Assembly (NCBI RefSeq): GCF_002163715.1
Contig: NZ_CP015698.1
Coordinates: 2,520,201 to 2,584,200, forward strand
Source: Curvibacter sp. AEP1-3
Lineage (GTDB): Bacteria; Pseudomonadota; Gammaproteobacteria; Burkholderiales; Burkholderiaceae_C
Direction: 5' to 3'
DNA: 64,000 nucleotides
In this document: piece after piece, positions 25,965 to 36,151 of the stretch
Position numbering within the stretch: the first letter of the stretch is position 1
How the letters are laid out: every line of letters starts with the position of its first letter
Made by a program: the position numbers and the translations under genes
The notes under the pieces: generated by a model
Seen by the model: only the letters and a program-made list of their open reading frames with translations
The model's database searches: none
What the model was told of the DNA's origin: nothing

Positions 25965-27812
25965 GTGCCTCACCTGCAGATTCTTCACGATGTATTTGGC
26001 TACCAGGCCTTCCGCGGGCCCCAGCAAGCCATCGTGGAGCATGTGATCGCGGGCGGGGACGCGCTGGTGCTTATGCCCACGGGCGGTGGCAAAAGCCTCT
26101 GTTACCAGGTCCCTGCCATTGCCCGCCAACAAGCCGGCTTGGGCGCGACCCTCGTCATTTCCCCGCTGATTGCCCTGATGCACGACCAGGTGGGCGCCCT
26201 GCATGAAGCCGGGGTGAGTGCCGCATTTCTGAACTCCACCCTCAGCAGCGACGAGGCCTACCAAATCGAGCAGCAACTGCTGCGCGGCGAGATCACCCTG
26301 CTCTACGCAGCGCCGGAACGGGTCAGCAACGCACGCTTTCTGGCTTTGTTGGATTCGCTCTTTGAGCGTGGCAAGCTGAGCCTGTTTGCTATCGATGAAG
26401 CCCACTGCGTGAGTCAGTGGGGCCACGACTTCCGGCCCGACTACCGCAACCTCACGGTGTTGCATGAGCGCTACCCCGGCGTGCCACGGATCGCCCTGAC
26501 GGCTACGGCAGACGACCTGACGCGCGCCGACATCCTGGAGCGTTTGCAGCTCGAAGAGGCACGCGCCTTCGTCAGCAGCTTCGACCGGCCCAACATCCGT
26601 TACACGATTGTCGAAAAGAAGGACTCCACCACCCAGTTGCTGCGCTTCATCGAGCGCGAGCATGAGGGAGAGGCCGGCATCGTCTACTGCCAAAGCCGCA
26701 AAAAAGTGGAAGACATGGCGCAAACGCTGGTGGATGCGGGTATCAAGGCCCTGCCCTACCACGCCGGGCTGGATTCCAAGGTGCGCCAATTGAACCAGGA
26801 CCGTTTTTTGCGCGAGGAAGGCATCGTCATGGTGGCCACCATTGCTTTCGGCATGGGCATCGACAAGCCGGATGTGCGCTTTGTCGCCCACCGCGACATG
26901 CCCAAAAACATCGAGGGCTACTACCAGGAGACTGGCCGCGCCGGGCGGGATGGCCTGCCGGCAGATGCGTGGATGGCGTATGGCCTGCAAGACGTGGTAA
27001 ACCAGCGCCGCATGATTGACGAGAGCCCGGCCAGCGAAGAGTTCAAACAGGTCATGCGCGGAAAGTTGGACGCCTTATTGGGCTTGGCGGAAGCCACCGA
27101 TTGCCGCCGCGTCCGCTTGCTGGGCTATTTCGGCGAGAAGAGCCAACCCTGCGGCAACTGCGACAACTGCCTGAATCCACCCGAGGTGTGGGACGGCACG
27201 GATGCGGCCCGCAAACTGCTCAGCACCATCTACCGCATCCAGCAGATGAGCGGGGTGAGCTTCGGCGCGGGCCACCTGATGGACATCGTGCGCGGCAAGA
27301 CGACCGAGAAAGTCACCCAATACAGCCACGAGAGCCTGAGCACCTTCGGAATCGGCAAGGATTTCACCGAGTTGCAATTGCGCGGCGTATTGCGCCAGTT
27401 GATTGCCATGGGCGCCGTGGCGGTGGACGCGCAGGCATTCAATACCTTGCAGTTGACCGCCGAATCGCGCGCAGTGCTCAAGGGCGAGGTTGCGGTGATG
27501 TTGCGGGAGTCCGTTTCAGCGCCGGCAGATCGCAAGCCACGGCGCAATGCGCGGTTGGGCGCAGTGGTTAAAGCGCCTATTAATCTGGACAGTGAGGGTT
27601 TGCTACGTTATTCCGCCCTGAAGGCGTGGCGTGCAGAGGTGGCGCAGCAGCACAATCTGCCGGCCTATGTGATTTTTCACGATGCGACCTTGGCGGCCAT
27701 TGCACAACGTGCCCCTCAATCTATCGACGATTTGCAGGGCATCAGCGGTATTGGAGCCAAGAAGCTGGAGGCTTATGCCGACGACGTTTTGAAGGTCGTC
27801 GCGCTCCAGTAA
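25965..27812 (+). CDS. recQ: ATP-dependent DNA helicase RecQ
   Basis: 615 residues from a GTG. The start is forced: the codon just before it is TAA, and the family-conserved [14 protein letters not shown] follows at residue 4. Motifs: [12 protein letters not shown] (Walker A), DEAHC (motif II), TATA (III), and GRAGRDG (VI). Zinc-binding Cys set C-x17-CGNCDNC near 385-405, RQC winged helix (about 410-520) and C-terminal HRDC domain (about 530-610). 3'-5' helicase for recombination repair. No clear ribosome-binding site; the upstream sequence is a 48-bp repeat. Confidence 0.96.
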   Translation: MPHLQILHDVFGYQAFRGPQQAIVEHVIAGGDALVLMPTGGGKSLCYQVPAIARQQAGLGATLVISPLIALMHDQVGALHEAGVSAAFLNSTLSSDEAYQIEQQLLRGEITLLYAAPERVSNARFLALLDSLFERGKLSLFAIDEAHCVSQWGHDFRPDYRNLTVLHERYPGVPRIALTATADDLTRADILERLQLEEARAFVSSFDRPNIRYTIVEKKDSTTQLLRFIEREHEGEAGIVYCQSRKKVEDMAQTLVDAGIKALPYHAGLDSKVRQLNQDRFLREEGIVMVATIAFGMGIDKPDVRFVAHRDMPKNIEGYYQETGRAGRDGLPADAWMAYGLQDVVNQRRMIDESPASEEFKQVMRGKLDALLGLAEATDCRRVRLLGYFGEKSQPCGNCDNCLNPPEVWDGTDAARKLLSTIYRIQQMSGVSFGAGHLMDIVRGKTTEKVTQYSHESLSTFGIGKDFTELQLRGVLRQLIAMGAVAVDAQAFNTLQLTAESRAVLKGEVAVMLRESVSAPADRKPRRNARLGAVVKAPINLDSEGLLRYSALKAWRAEVAQQHNLPAYVIFHDATLAAIAQRAPQSIDDLQGISGIGAKKLEAYADDVLKVVALQ

Positions 27813-27827
27813 ATGCCTTTCAGACGC

Positions 27828-28121
27828 TCAGTGGCGGTGAAAACCGCTTTCGTAGGCGACCGCTGCACCTGACATGGTGTTTTGCAAGCGCTCGATGGCG
27901 CGCATGTGGCGTGCACCGGTAGCGGCATCCGCGGCTTTGGCGCGGTGTTGCTGCACCAAGGCTTGAAATTTGGATTTGCATGCGTCCAAGGCGCCAGCGA
28001 AATTCAGAGCGATGTATGCGTTGTGCCCGGCGTGGGTCTGGCGGAATTCGCCGGACCAGTAATCAAACAGCTGCCACTTGTAAGTTCCCTTTTCTGGCAC
28101 TTGAATCGTGTTTTTTTGCAT
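27828..28121 (-). CDS. Hypothetical 97-residue protein
   Basis: Small soluble protein, predicted mostly helical after a short beta start (TYKWQLFDYWSGEFRQTH). No family recognised. Reads toward recQ (convergent, 15-bp gap) and is preceded by a 198-bp gap containing an inverted repeat. Codon use matches neighbouring genes, and no overlapping frame competes over its length, which favours a real gene, but the ribosome-binding site is weak. Confidence 0.5.
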   Translation of the reverse strand: MQKNTIQVPEKGTYKWQLFDYWSGEFRQTHAGHNAYIALNFAGALDACKSKFQALVQQHRAKAADAATGARHMRAIERLQNTMSGAAVAYESGFHRH

Positions 28122-28160
28122 ATTTGCCGCACATTAGGTGATAGATCGGTGCTGTTCATG

Positions 28161-28187
28161 CTCCGGTTTGATTCCAACGAACCGGAG
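28161..28187. repeat. Perfect 8-bp inverted repeat upstream of the hypothetical gene
   Basis: CTCCGGTT and AACCGGAG separated by 11 bp. Lies 40 bp before the start of the 97-residue ORF and 133 bp after the end of the AAA-ATPase gene. Could be an operator or an mRNA 3' hairpin; there is no U-tract for an intrinsic terminator. Confidence 0.45.
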
Positions 28188-28319
28188 TGAATGCACCCGC
28201 ATAGGGATATCACGCACCAGTTGCGGGACTGGTTGACACGTTCTTGAAAAAAGTTTCAAAGAAGTTACTAAACCACCGGATGTGCCATTTCTGCCGGTGT
28301 TATTGCCTTGACTGATGGT

Positions 28320-30647
28320 TCAGGGTGTAAAGCCCATGGACCGCCTTTCACGCACCTCCGGCTTGATGCGGTTCTCTGCAAGCAATTGATCGAGAAACTC
28401 TGCGGGCGTCAATTCGGCGCCAAGTATCTCCAACTGCCGCTTAACCGCAGCAAAATCTCCCAGACAGAGCTGATCCAGCTGTTTGAGCGCATGTTGGGAG
28501 CGGGGATCCAGCTGTGAAGCGTCTCCCCCACATGCTTCTTGTACGAAAAGTTGCTCACGCTGTTCAGGCTGCAAGGGCAAGAACTGGATCTTGAACGTAA
28601 ACCGGCGCAAAGCCGCTTCGTCGATACGTTCCATGAGATTGGTAGTGCAGATAAATACCCCCGGATGGCGCTCCATGCCCTGCAACATTTCATTGACTTC
28701 GCTGACCTCGTAGTTGCGCTGGGCGCCTCGCCGGTCTTGCAGGAAGCTGTCCGCTTCGTCCAATAACAAAACGGCATTCTCACCTTCGGCTTCGCGGAAC
28801 ATGGCAGCCATGTTTTGTTCTGTCTCCCCTACGTATTTGCTCATCAGGTCACTGGCACGCCGGATGATCAGGGGTCGTCCCAATTCCCGGGCTATGTGCT
28901 CTGCCAAAGCGGTTTTGCCGGTGCCGGGCGGGCCATAAAAACACAAGGTTCCGTGCCGCCTGGAGGTCAGTGAGTCCACGATGCGCTGCAAGGGATACCG
29001 GGTCTCGACATTCAGGTACGACAGGTCGTATCGGCTCAGCGCTTGGGTGCGACCGGTTTCGGCAGCAGGATTCCCCAAGGCCAGGTCCGCATTTTTAAGC
29101 TGCCGGTCAATCAAGGTTTCCATGAGAGCGCTGTCGCTCACCCCATTTTCGGGTGTGCTCAGCCGTGCAAAGCGTGCTGCTGTTCTTATCTGCGCAGGGG
29201 TCAAACCCTTGCGGCCGCTGAGCCGGGCGACGAACGCTTCGCTTACAGAAATGCCCTCCAGGGTTTTGCGCACTACACCTTCACGGGCGCCCGGCGGTGG
29301 CGACTTGAGTTCTAAATGGTAGGCAAAGCGACGCCGGAACGCGGGATCAATCTGCTCAATGCGGTTGGTCACCCAAATTGTGGGCACTGCATTCGACTCC
29401 AGAATCTGGTTAACCCAGGCTTTGCCACTGACGCTCGCATTGGCCGGTGTTGCATGTGCGTCTGCTCTGGCAATGAAGCTTGCCGTTTCGCTGGTCAAAG
29501 GCGGAAAGACATCTTCCACTTCATCGAACAGCAAGGCCGCTTGAGCGCTTCCCTTCAAAAACACCTGCGCAATCTGAAGGGAGCGGTAGCGATCACGCCC
29601 GCTCAGGGAATTTCCATCCCGATCGGCATACTCCACCTCAAACAACTCCAGCCCCACATGCTGGGCGATCACCTTGGCAAGCTCGGTCTTTCCGGTGCCC
29701 GGAGGGCCATACAACAGGATGTTGACCCCGGCCTCTTTGCGGGCCACCGCGTGCTGCAACAACCGGCAGAGCATGTGTGCGTCTTCCGCCACAAATGCGA
29801 AGTCCTCCAGGTGCAAGCTGCTCTTGGAAGAGAGCCGGGTGAACACTGCCATCAGCTCAGCGTGGTCACGGTAATGGCGCATCAATACTGGAGGGAGCTT
29901 TTCACTCACCTTCATCAAGTCGGCAAGGTCAGTGATGTTGTGCTCGGAGATCAGGTTTTCTACGAGGCCGATGCGCTCAAGCCGTGAACCCGCGCGCAGC
30001 GCTTCACCCAAATCCTGGGCACTGACGTGGGCCACCTCCGCAATGGCGGCATAGGCTTCGGCTGCGTTGTTAACCTTGAACTCCACCAGAATGCTGCGCA
30101 TGTCCCGCTGGTAGCGCGCCAGTGTTCCGTAGAGTAGCAACGCCCGTTCTGCTTTGTTCAGTTGCAAGAGCCCGGCGAGTGCATTGATGTTCTTCTCCAC
30201 CAAGGTAGATTGCTTCTTCAGGGCCTGCTGCAGCCATTCACCGGTGACAGCCAGCACCGAGATCAGGTCTTTGGGCTGGTCTTTGGCGTATTCGTCCAGG
30301 AAGAAAAACAGCGTGGCCTCGTCGTAGGGCCCACACCATGTGCCATGCCGGGCGAGGAATTCCGTGGCATTCAACGATTCATGGCCTCGCCACAGCTCAT
30401 TGCCGACACAGCGCCGCGCAAGAAATTCACGCAAACGGGTCAAGACAGAAACCGGCCAGACCAGATGCCGTCCTGCCAGCCCCACCACGCCATTGAAATC
30501 CCTGCGGACATTGAAACTGGCGCCTTGCCGGGCCGCCAGCGTAAGCACAAAGTGCGAGCACATCAAATCCAGGACAGGCGCGCGCTCCAGTCCCGGTGAG
30601 GGAACGAGATGCCCGCCTTGGGGCATGAACAGTGAACGCTTGGCCAT
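28320..30647 (-). CDS. Tandem-AAA ATPase of unknown function
   Basis: 775 residues; GGAGG 6 nt before the ATG. The N-terminal 300 residues are helical without a recognised domain. Two AAA modules follow: the first (about 305-480) with LLYGPPGTGKTELAK, LLFDEVEDVF and an FRRRF arginine finger; the second (about 540-720) with FYGPPGTGKTALAE, LLLDEADSFL and LRRFTFK. Both sets of catalytic motifs look intact. Proteins of this build occur widely in proteobacteria without an assigned role; FtsH/Vps4-like modules suggest a protein-remodelling machine (inference). Monocistronic by position. Confidence 0.85.
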   Translation of the reverse strand: MAKRSLFMPQGGHLVPSPGLERAPVLDLMCSHFVLTLAARQGASFNVRRDFNGVVGLAGRHLVWPVSVLTRLREFLARRCVGNELWRGHESLNATEFLARHGTWCGPYDEATLFFFLDEYAKDQPKDLISVLAVTGEWLQQALKKQSTLVEKNINALAGLLQLNKAERALLLYGTLARYQRDMRSILVEFKVNNAAEAYAAIAEVAHVSAQDLGEALRAGSRLERIGLVENLISEHNITDLADLMKVSEKLPPVLMRHYRDHAELMAVFTRLSSKSSLHLEDFAFVAEDAHMLCRLLQHAVARKEAGVNILLYGPPGTGKTELAKVIAQHVGLELFEVEYADRDGNSLSGRDRYRSLQIAQVFLKGSAQAALLFDEVEDVFPPLTSETASFIARADAHATPANASVSGKAWVNQILESNAVPTIWVTNRIEQIDPAFRRRFAYHLELKSPPPGAREGVVRKTLEGISVSEAFVARLSGRKGLTPAQIRTAARFARLSTPENGVSDSALMETLIDRQLKNADLALGNPAAETGRTQALSRYDLSYLNVETRYPLQRIVDSLTSRRHGTLCFYGPPGTGKTALAEHIARELGRPLIIRRASDLMSKYVGETEQNMAAMFREAEGENAVLLLDEADSFLQDRRGAQRNYEVSEVNEMLQGMERHPGVFICTTNLMERIDEAALRRFTFKIQFLPLQPEQREQLFVQEACGGDASQLDPRSQHALKQLDQLCLGDFAAVKRQLEILGAELTPAEFLDQLLAENRIKPEVRERRSMGFTP

Positions 30648-30809
30648 CCAACGCCTCCGGCACTGTTGTGTGCTGGAACCACGATAGCGCAGTCTTGGAA
30701 AAGAGGGAAGTACCCTTCCGAAATCTCCTTGATGGTCTGTACGCTTGGCGCAGCGCTGGGCAAAAGGCTAAAATCCGTGCAATACCAACGAACACACTGA
30801 GGATCGACT

Positions 30810-30950
30810 ATGTCCGCACCCGCTCATTCTGATGACAACCACGCCGTTGACCCCGTCGACGAAGTGGTACCCCTGATGCCCGTGGTGTTGCCCATTGTTG
30901 GCGCCGTATTGATGTTTCTGTTGGCGTTTATCGCTGTATCGATGGCTTGA
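30810..30950 (+). CDS. 46-residue single-span membrane microprotein
   Basis: Starts ATG with GAGG 7 nt upstream. An acidic N-terminal half (HSDDNHAVDPVDEVV) is followed by a 22-residue hydrophobic span (LPIVGAVLMFLLAFIAVSMA) at the C-terminus. Its TGA overlaps the ATG of the glutathione peroxidase gene as TGATG, a strong sign of translational coupling. No family recognised; N-in or N-out topology not clear. The good ribosome-binding site, hydrophobic span and coupling support a genuine gene. Confidence 0.7.
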   Translation: MSAPAHSDDNHAVDPVDEVVPLMPVVLPIVGAVLMFLLAFIAVSMA

Positions 30951-31567
30951 TGGAGCAACGCATCATGGGCCGCACTTCACGTGCGCTGCAAATGACTTTG
31001 CAAACCAAAGCGGCTTCGGCCGCTTTTTTGTTGCTCATTTCATCGTCAGTGCTGGGTGCACAGCCCGCTGAAAAGAATTCGGCTTGCCCGGCATTGTGGC
31101 AAAAGACCTTTCCCCGCCTGCAAGATGACAAGCCCCAAGATCTTTGCCAGTACGGGGGAAAAGTGGCGCTGGTGGTCAACACCGCCAGTTACTGCGGCTT
31201 TACCTCGCAATATGAAGGCTTGGAAAAAGTCTACGCCCGGTACCAAGCTCAGGGCTTGGTGGTTCTAGGCTTCCCCTCCAATGACTTCGGACAGCAAGAA
31301 CCCGGCAACAGCAAGCAGATCGCCGATTTCTGCTTCAACACCTATGGCGTGAAGTTCCCGATGTTCGCCAAAACCAGCGTCACCGGCAATGCAGCCAACC
31401 CCTTGTTCAGGGAACTGGCGCATCAGACCGGCAGCACACCGCGATGGAACTTCCACAAGTACCTGGTAGATCGCCAAGGCAAAGTGGTCGGCGCCTTCCA
31501 TAGTGAAACCACTCCAGAAGACGCTCGACTGATCGCCGCCATTCAAAAGGCACTGAAAGCACCCTGA
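30950..31567 (+). CDS. Exported glutathione/thiol peroxidase (GPx/BtuE family)
   Basis: 205 residues from the ATG that overlaps the preceding microprotein stop. An N-terminal hydrophobic segment (about residues 22-36, ending SSVLGA) looks like a signal peptide, so a periplasmic location is likely; most bacterial homologues are cytoplasmic. Catalytic tetrad motifs are present: NTASYCGFTSQY (peroxidatic Cys), FPSNDFGQQEPG (Gln), and PRWNFHKYLV (Trp and Asn). Reduces peroxides with thiol or thioredoxin-type donors by family inference. Confidence 0.88.
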   Translation: MEQRIMGRTSRALQMTLQTKAASAAFLLLISSSVLGAQPAEKNSACPALWQKTFPRLQDDKPQDLCQYGGKVALVVNTASYCGFTSQYEGLEKVYARYQAQGLVVLGFPSNDFGQQEPGNSKQIADFCFNTYGVKFPMFAKTSVTGNAANPLFRELAHQTGSTPRWNFHKYLVDRQGKVVGAFHSETTPEDARLIAAIQKALKAP

Positions 31568-31796
31568 CTGTGCATGGCGCACCATCTTTACGTCATGCAT
31601 AAACCCATGCGTAGCTTGCATAAAGTTGCGCTGTAATCGCTTGGTAACTTGAGTACCTGTTCTTAGAATCTGCTTCCACGCTTGCGATGCGGTATGGCCT
31701 GCAAGCGTGGAAAGCCGGTTTCTCAAAGTTCGTGGCGGTGTTCACCAGAGTTGCACCCGATTTTGAAAAGACGATTTTCAAACTTAGGAGCTTTTC

Positions 31797-33683
31797 ATGA
31801 ACGCACCCGTGATGCAGGGCCTGTCCCTCAACACCCCCAGCTTTGTCAAGAACCCCCGCCTGATTGCATGGGTGGCCGACATGGTGGCCCTGTGCAAACC
31901 CAAAGATGTGTACTGGTGCGACGGCTCCGAAGAGGAATACCAGCGCCTGTGCCAGCAACTGGTGGATGCAGGCACCTTCAAAAAGCTCAATCCCGCCAAG
32001 CGCCCCAACAGCTTCCTGGCCTGCTCTGACCCCAGCGATGTGGCCCGCGTGGAAGACCGCACCTACATCTGCGCAGAGCAAAAAGAAAACGCCGGCCCCA
32101 CCAACAACTGGATGGCGCCCGCCGAGATGCGCAAGATTCTGGAGAGTGGCCAGGCGGACGGCACACCAGCGCTGTTTGATGGCTGCATGAAGGGCCGCAC
32201 CATGTATGTGGTGCCCTTCTCCATGGGACCCTTGGGCTCCCACATCGCGCACATTGGCATCGAGTTGTCCGACAGCGCCTATGTGGCGGTGAACCAGCGC
32301 ATCATGACCCGCATGGGCAAGGCCGTGTATGACGTGTTGGGCGTGGACGGCGCTTTTGTGCCCTGCGTTCACACCGTGGGCGCCCCCTTGGCAGAGGGCC
32401 AGGCGGACGTAAAGTGGCCTTGCAACAAAACCAAGTACATCGTGCACTACCCCGAGACCCGCGAGATCTGGTCCTACGGTTCCGGTTACGGCGGCAATGC
32501 TCTGCTGGGCAAGAAGTGCTTTGCATTGCGCATTGCCTCCAACATGGGCCGCGACCAAGGCTGGTTGGCAGAGCACATGCTCATCTTGGGCGTCACCAAC
32601 CCCGAAGGCAAGAAGTACCACGTAGCGGCCGCCTTCCCGAGCGCGTGCGGCAAAACCAACTTTTCCATGCTGGTGCCACCCACCGGCTTTGAAGGCTGGA
32701 AAGTCACCACCATCGGTGACGACATTGCCTGGATCAAACCCAATGCCGACGGCAAGTTGTACGCCATCAACCCCGAAGCGGGTTACTTCGGCGTGGCCCC
32801 CGGCACCAACTTCCACACCAACCCCAACTGCATGGCCAGCCTGGACAAGAACGTGATCTTCACGAACGTGGCGCTGACCGATGACGGTGACGTATGGTGG
32901 GAAGGCATGGAGAAAGACACCGGTGGCATGCCCGATCACCTGATCGACTGGCAAGGCAAAGACTGGACACCTGCCATCGCCAAGGAAACCGGCGCCAAAG
33001 CGGCCCACCCCAACGCCCGCTTTACGGTCGCAGCCGGCAACAACCCTGCGCTGGACAGCCAGTGGGACGATGCCAACGGCGTAGCGATTGACGCCTTCAT
33101 TTTCGGTGGCCGTCGCTCAACCACCGTGCCGCTGGTGACCGAAGCCCGCAACTGGACCGAGGGCGTCTACATGGCTGCCACCATGGGTTCCGAGACCACT
33201 GCCGCGGCTACTGGCCAAGCGGGTATCGTGCGCCGCGACCCGTTCGCGATGCTGCCCTTCATGGGCTACAACATGAGCGACTACTTCCAGCACTGGCTCA
33301 ACATGGGTGACAAATTGGCGAAGTCCGGCGCTAAGCAGCCCAAGATTTTCACCACCAACTGGTTCCGCAAGGGCGACGATGGCAAATTCGTCTGGCCCGG
33401 CTACGGTGAAAACATGCGCGTTTTGAAGTGGATGATCGACCGCATCGAAGGCAAGGCCACCGGTACCGAGACCGGCTTCGGCGTGGCGCCCACGTACAAC
33501 GAAATCAACTGGACCGGATTGGACTTCAGCCAAGCGCAATTCGACTCCGTCACCAGCCTGAACAAGGACGACTGGAAGGCCGAAATCGCCTTGCACACCG
33601 AACTGTTCACCCAGCTGGCCTACCACTTGCCAAAGGAACTCGAAGAGACCAAAACCCAACTGGCCCAGCGACTCGCCGCCTGA
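31797..33683 (+). CDS. pckG: Phosphoenolpyruvate carboxykinase (GTP)
   Basis: 628 residues, the usual length for the GTP-dependent enzyme; AGGAG 6 nt before the ATG. Contains the PCK P-loop [13 protein letters not shown], the metal/substrate segments GDDIAWI and [12 protein letters not shown] (the R-loop), and the guanine-binding region [14 protein letters not shown] sequence (here [10 protein letters not shown]). Converts oxaloacetate and GTP to PEP, the first committed step of gluconeogenesis. Own transcription unit with a 229-bp leader gap and a strong terminator. Confidence 0.97.
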   Translation: MNAPVMQGLSLNTPSFVKNPRLIAWVADMVALCKPKDVYWCDGSEEEYQRLCQQLVDAGTFKKLNPAKRPNSFLACSDPSDVARVEDRTYICAEQKENAGPTNNWMAPAEMRKILESGQADGTPALFDGCMKGRTMYVVPFSMGPLGSHIAHIGIELSDSAYVAVNQRIMTRMGKAVYDVLGVDGAFVPCVHTVGAPLAEGQADVKWPCNKTKYIVHYPETREIWSYGSGYGGNALLGKKCFALRIASNMGRDQGWLAEHMLILGVTNPEGKKYHVAAAFPSACGKTNFSMLVPPTGFEGWKVTTIGDDIAWIKPNADGKLYAINPEAGYFGVAPGTNFHTNPNCMASLDKNVIFTNVALTDDGDVWWEGMEKDTGGMPDHLIDWQGKDWTPAIAKETGAKAAHPNARFTVAAGNNPALDSQWDDANGVAIDAFIFGGRRSTTVPLVTEARNWTEGVYMAATMGSETTAAATGQAGIVRRDPFAMLPFMGYNMSDYFQHWLNMGDKLAKSGAKQPKIFTTNWFRKGDDGKFVWPGYGENMRVLKWMIDRIEGKATGTETGFGVAPTYNEINWTGLDFSQAQFDSVTSLNKDDWKAEIALHTELFTQLAYHLPKELEETKTQLAQRLAA

Positions 33684-33770
33684 GGGTCATCAACAAAGTC
33701 CGGCACGGCGCACACCGCCCTAGCCGGATCTGGCAGATCGCAGCGCACAAGGCTGCGGCAGGCCGAGCAT

Positions 33771-33804
33771 AAAAAAAGCCACCTAACGGTGGCTTTTTAT
33801 TTTT
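33771..33804. terminator. Bidirectional rho-independent terminator
   Basis: Stem GCCACC/GGTGGC with loop TAAC, preceded by seven A and followed by five T. Serves pckG from the left and the membrane protein gene from the right. Confidence 0.92.
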
Positions 33805-33844
33805 CCGACCCGTGAGCGCAGGTCGTGATGCAGCTGGAGATCGC

Positions 33845-34243
33845 TTAGATCTGGCTTTGGCTGCGCAACCATGCGTGTTGCAGCTCAGCCATGATGCGAG
33901 GATCGTGGTGGGCGTATTCCCACATTTTTTCTTCCATGCGACGCACTTTGTACGACTGCACTGCGGAAGCGATCAGGGAAGCCAAACCGGAAGACACTTT
34001 GCGCAGCGGGGGTGCCAACAAGGCCAAGGCTGCGAATGCCACAGTCCACAGTGCAACCCAGGCAGCCAGCATGTGGCCGTCAACCCAGGTGTCGATCACC
34101 TGGTCAGCCACCACCAACAAGGCGGACAAAACAGCAGCCAGCAACATGCCGGACAAGGTGCGGGAAGCTTCCACTGTCTCACGACGTGTACGGGGCTGAG
34201 CGGTGGAATACGAGAAATACGGGGTATTGATAACTTGTGTCAT
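33845..34243 (-). CDS. Small inner-membrane protein, unknown function
   Basis: 132 residues from the ATG with AAGGAG 6 nt upstream. Two closely spaced hydrophobic helices (about 33-55 and 60-85), flanked by a basic, Arg/Thr-rich N-terminus and a charged C-terminal helix (YKVRRMEEKMWEYAHHDPRIM). No family recognised. Diverges from a LysR gene over a 130-bp gap, so it may be that regulator's target. Confidence 0.7.
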   Translation of the reverse strand: MTQVINTPYFSYSTAQPRTRRETVEASRTLSGMLLAAVLSALLVVADQVIDTWVDGHMLAAWVALWTVAFAALALLAPPLRKVSSGLASLIASAVQSYKVRRMEEKMWEYAHHDPRIMAELQHAWLRSQSQI

Positions 34244-34373
34244 GGCAAACTCCTTGAAAAGGTTGATGCTCACTGGATAAAAATTTCTAAGATGGGCGAA
34301 TCATAGGGTTTCCCCTAGTGTTGTTCAACTTTATGTTGGTGATGTTTGGTATTCACAAGATTTATAGTCAGAC

Positions 34374-35336
34374 ATGCCCAGCAGCCGCATCAACCTCCGG
34401 ACCTTCGACCTGAACCTGCTCAAGGTGTTTGATGTGGTCATGTCCGAGCGCAGCCTCACGCGCGCTGCTGCCCAGCTCAACCTCACCCAGCCTGCCGTCA
34501 GCAACGCCTTGCGCCGCCTTCGCGAAGCACTGGACGACGAGCTGCTGGTGCGCAACGGCCGCAACCTGGAGCCCACTGCCCGCGGGCAGGAGCTATGGCC
34601 CGCAGTGCGCGAGACCTTGCAGAAGCTGCAGGCCTCGCTGGCACCCAGCGTGTTTGAACCGGCCTTGGCCACCAACACCTTTGTGCTCACCATGGCCGAC
34701 GCCACCGCCGCAGAGCTGATGCCCGGCTTGGTGAAAGTGCTGGCGCGGGATGCCCCCGGTGTATCCCTGCGGGTGGTACCCCTGACCACCCGCGACCCCC
34801 GCAAAGTGCTGGAAGAAGGTGCGGCAGACTTGGCTATCGGCCACTTTCCGGCGGTCTTGGCTGACCTGACGGCCCGCGCCCAGGCCGGCGCCGCGGAGAC
34901 CTTTTTGCACCACCGCCTGTTTGTCGGCGACTACGTGTGCGTCATGCGCAAGGACCACCCGCTCACCGAGGGCGAGTTCACCCTCGATCGCTTTTGTAGC
35001 GCCTCCCACATGCTGGTGAGTTTTTCGGGGCGGGCATTCGGATTCATTGACGAATCGCTGGTCAGCCTCAAGCGCACCCGCCGCGTGGTGCTGACCGTGA
35101 ACCAGTTTTTTACCGCTGGCAAGGTGGTCGTGCAGTCCGACCTGCTCACCGTGCTGCCCCGCCACTTTGTGAATGTGACCGGCTATGCCGACCAGCTGGT
35201 CATCCGCGAGTTGCCATTTACCGTGCCGCCCATCCAGGTCGATGCCTTGTGGCACCAGCGGCTGGACGGCGCCAGCCCTCACGCCTGGCTGCGGGCCCAA
35301 GTCGCCTCCCTGGGCCAGACCATTTTTTCCGCATGA
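34374..35336 (+). CDS. LysR-family transcriptional regulator
   Basis: 320 residues. N-terminal winged helix-turn-helix with SLTRAAAQLNLTQPAVSNAL (about 24-43), then a periplasmic-binding-like effector domain (about 95-305). The LNLLKVFDVVMSERS start and the SHMLVSFSGR segment are like NodD/LinR-type members. Its stop overlaps the start of the phosphoesterase gene (ATGA). The divergent promoter region contains the inverted repeat TAGGG-N4-CCCTA (34304-34317). Confidence 0.93.
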   Translation: MPSSRINLRTFDLNLLKVFDVVMSERSLTRAAAQLNLTQPAVSNALRRLREALDDELLVRNGRNLEPTARGQELWPAVRETLQKLQASLAPSVFEPALATNTFVLTMADATAAELMPGLVKVLARDAPGVSLRVVPLTTRDPRKVLEEGAADLAIGHFPAVLADLTARAQAGAAETFLHHRLFVGDYVCVMRKDHPLTEGEFTLDRFCSASHMLVSFSGRAFGFIDESLVSLKRTRRVVLTVNQFFTAGKVVVQSDLLTVLPRHFVNVTGYADQLVIRELPFTVPPIQVDALWHQRLDGASPHAWLRAQVASLGQTIFSA

Positions 35337-36151
35337 AGATTCAGCTCTTGTCCGACCTCCATTTGGAGGCCCATCCCCATTGGCAAGCCACGCCCTTGGC
35401 CGAAGCGGATGTGCTGGTGCTGGCAGGCGACATCGGCTCCTACCAACCCGGCTCGCAGCTGGCGGGCGATGACTTCGGCTTGGAGCGCTTTTCCCCCGTG
35501 CACGGCTGGCCGGTGCCGGTGTTGTTTGTGCCCGGTAACCATGAGTACGACACCCTGGACTTTGACCTCGCCCACGCCCGCCTGCGTGCCACCTGTGCGC
35601 GACTGGGCATCCAGTGGCTGGAACGTGAATCCGTCGTGCTGGCTGGCGTGCGTTTCGTCGGCACCACCTTGTGGACCGACTTTGACGCGCTCGCCGCCCA
35701 AGAGCCACCCGAGCGACAGCTCAAGGCCCGTGATAAGGCCTATCGCGCCGCCAACTACTACCTGAAGAAAACACTCACCACCCGTGCGGACGAGCCTTGG
35801 CTGGCAGATGGTTTGCGGGAACAGGCGCTGGTCTGCCAAACCTGGCTGCGCGACGCCTTGGCCCAGCCACACGACGGCCCCACGGTCGTGGTGACCCACT
35901 TTGCCCCCAGCTTGCACAGTGCTGACCCGCGCTACGGTTTGGTACCCGGCACCGCCGGCTTTTGCAATGCACTGGATGAACTGCTGCCGCTGGCAGACCT
36001 CTGGCTGCATGGCCATCTCCATGCCCCCAGCGACTACCGCGTGGGCAAGTGCCGGGTGGTGGCCAACCCGCTGGGCTATGTGCGCAAGAACGAGCAGCTG
36101 GGCTACCAGCCTGACCTACTGATAGAAGTAGGCTCTAGCGCTCATAAGTAG
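35333..36151 (+). CDS. Calcineurin-like metallophosphoesterase
   Basis: 272 residues from the ATG in the LysR stop overlap. The five motifs are intact: SDLHLE (Asp8, His10), AGDIGSY, GNHEYDT, VTHFAP and HGHLH. Substrate unknown; family members hydrolyse phosphodiesters or nucleotides. The last residues (VGSSAHK) and the stop codon lie within a copy of the 48-bp element, so the original C-terminus has probably been altered. Confidence 0.9.
   Translation: MKIQLLSDLHLEAHPHWQATPLAEADVLVLAGDIGSYQPGSQLAGDDFGLERFSPVHGWPVPVLFVPGNHEYDTLDFDLAHARLRATCARLGIQWLERESVVLAGVRFVGTTLWTDFDALAAQEPPERQLKARDKAYRAANYYLKKTLTTRADEPWLADGLREQALVCQTWLRDALAQPHDGPTVVVTHFAPSLHSADPRYGLVPGTAGFCNALDELLPLADLWLHGHLHAPSDYRVGKCRVVANPLGYVRKNEQLGYQPDLLIEVGSSAHK

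Noticed and set aside
31593..33008. Long open frame (471 codons) antisense to pckG
   Set aside because: Shadow of a strongly biased GC-rich gene; low-complexity His/Val/Gly-rich translation without motifs. Similar long antisense frames over metH, mmsA, recQ and mshE were dropped for the same reason.
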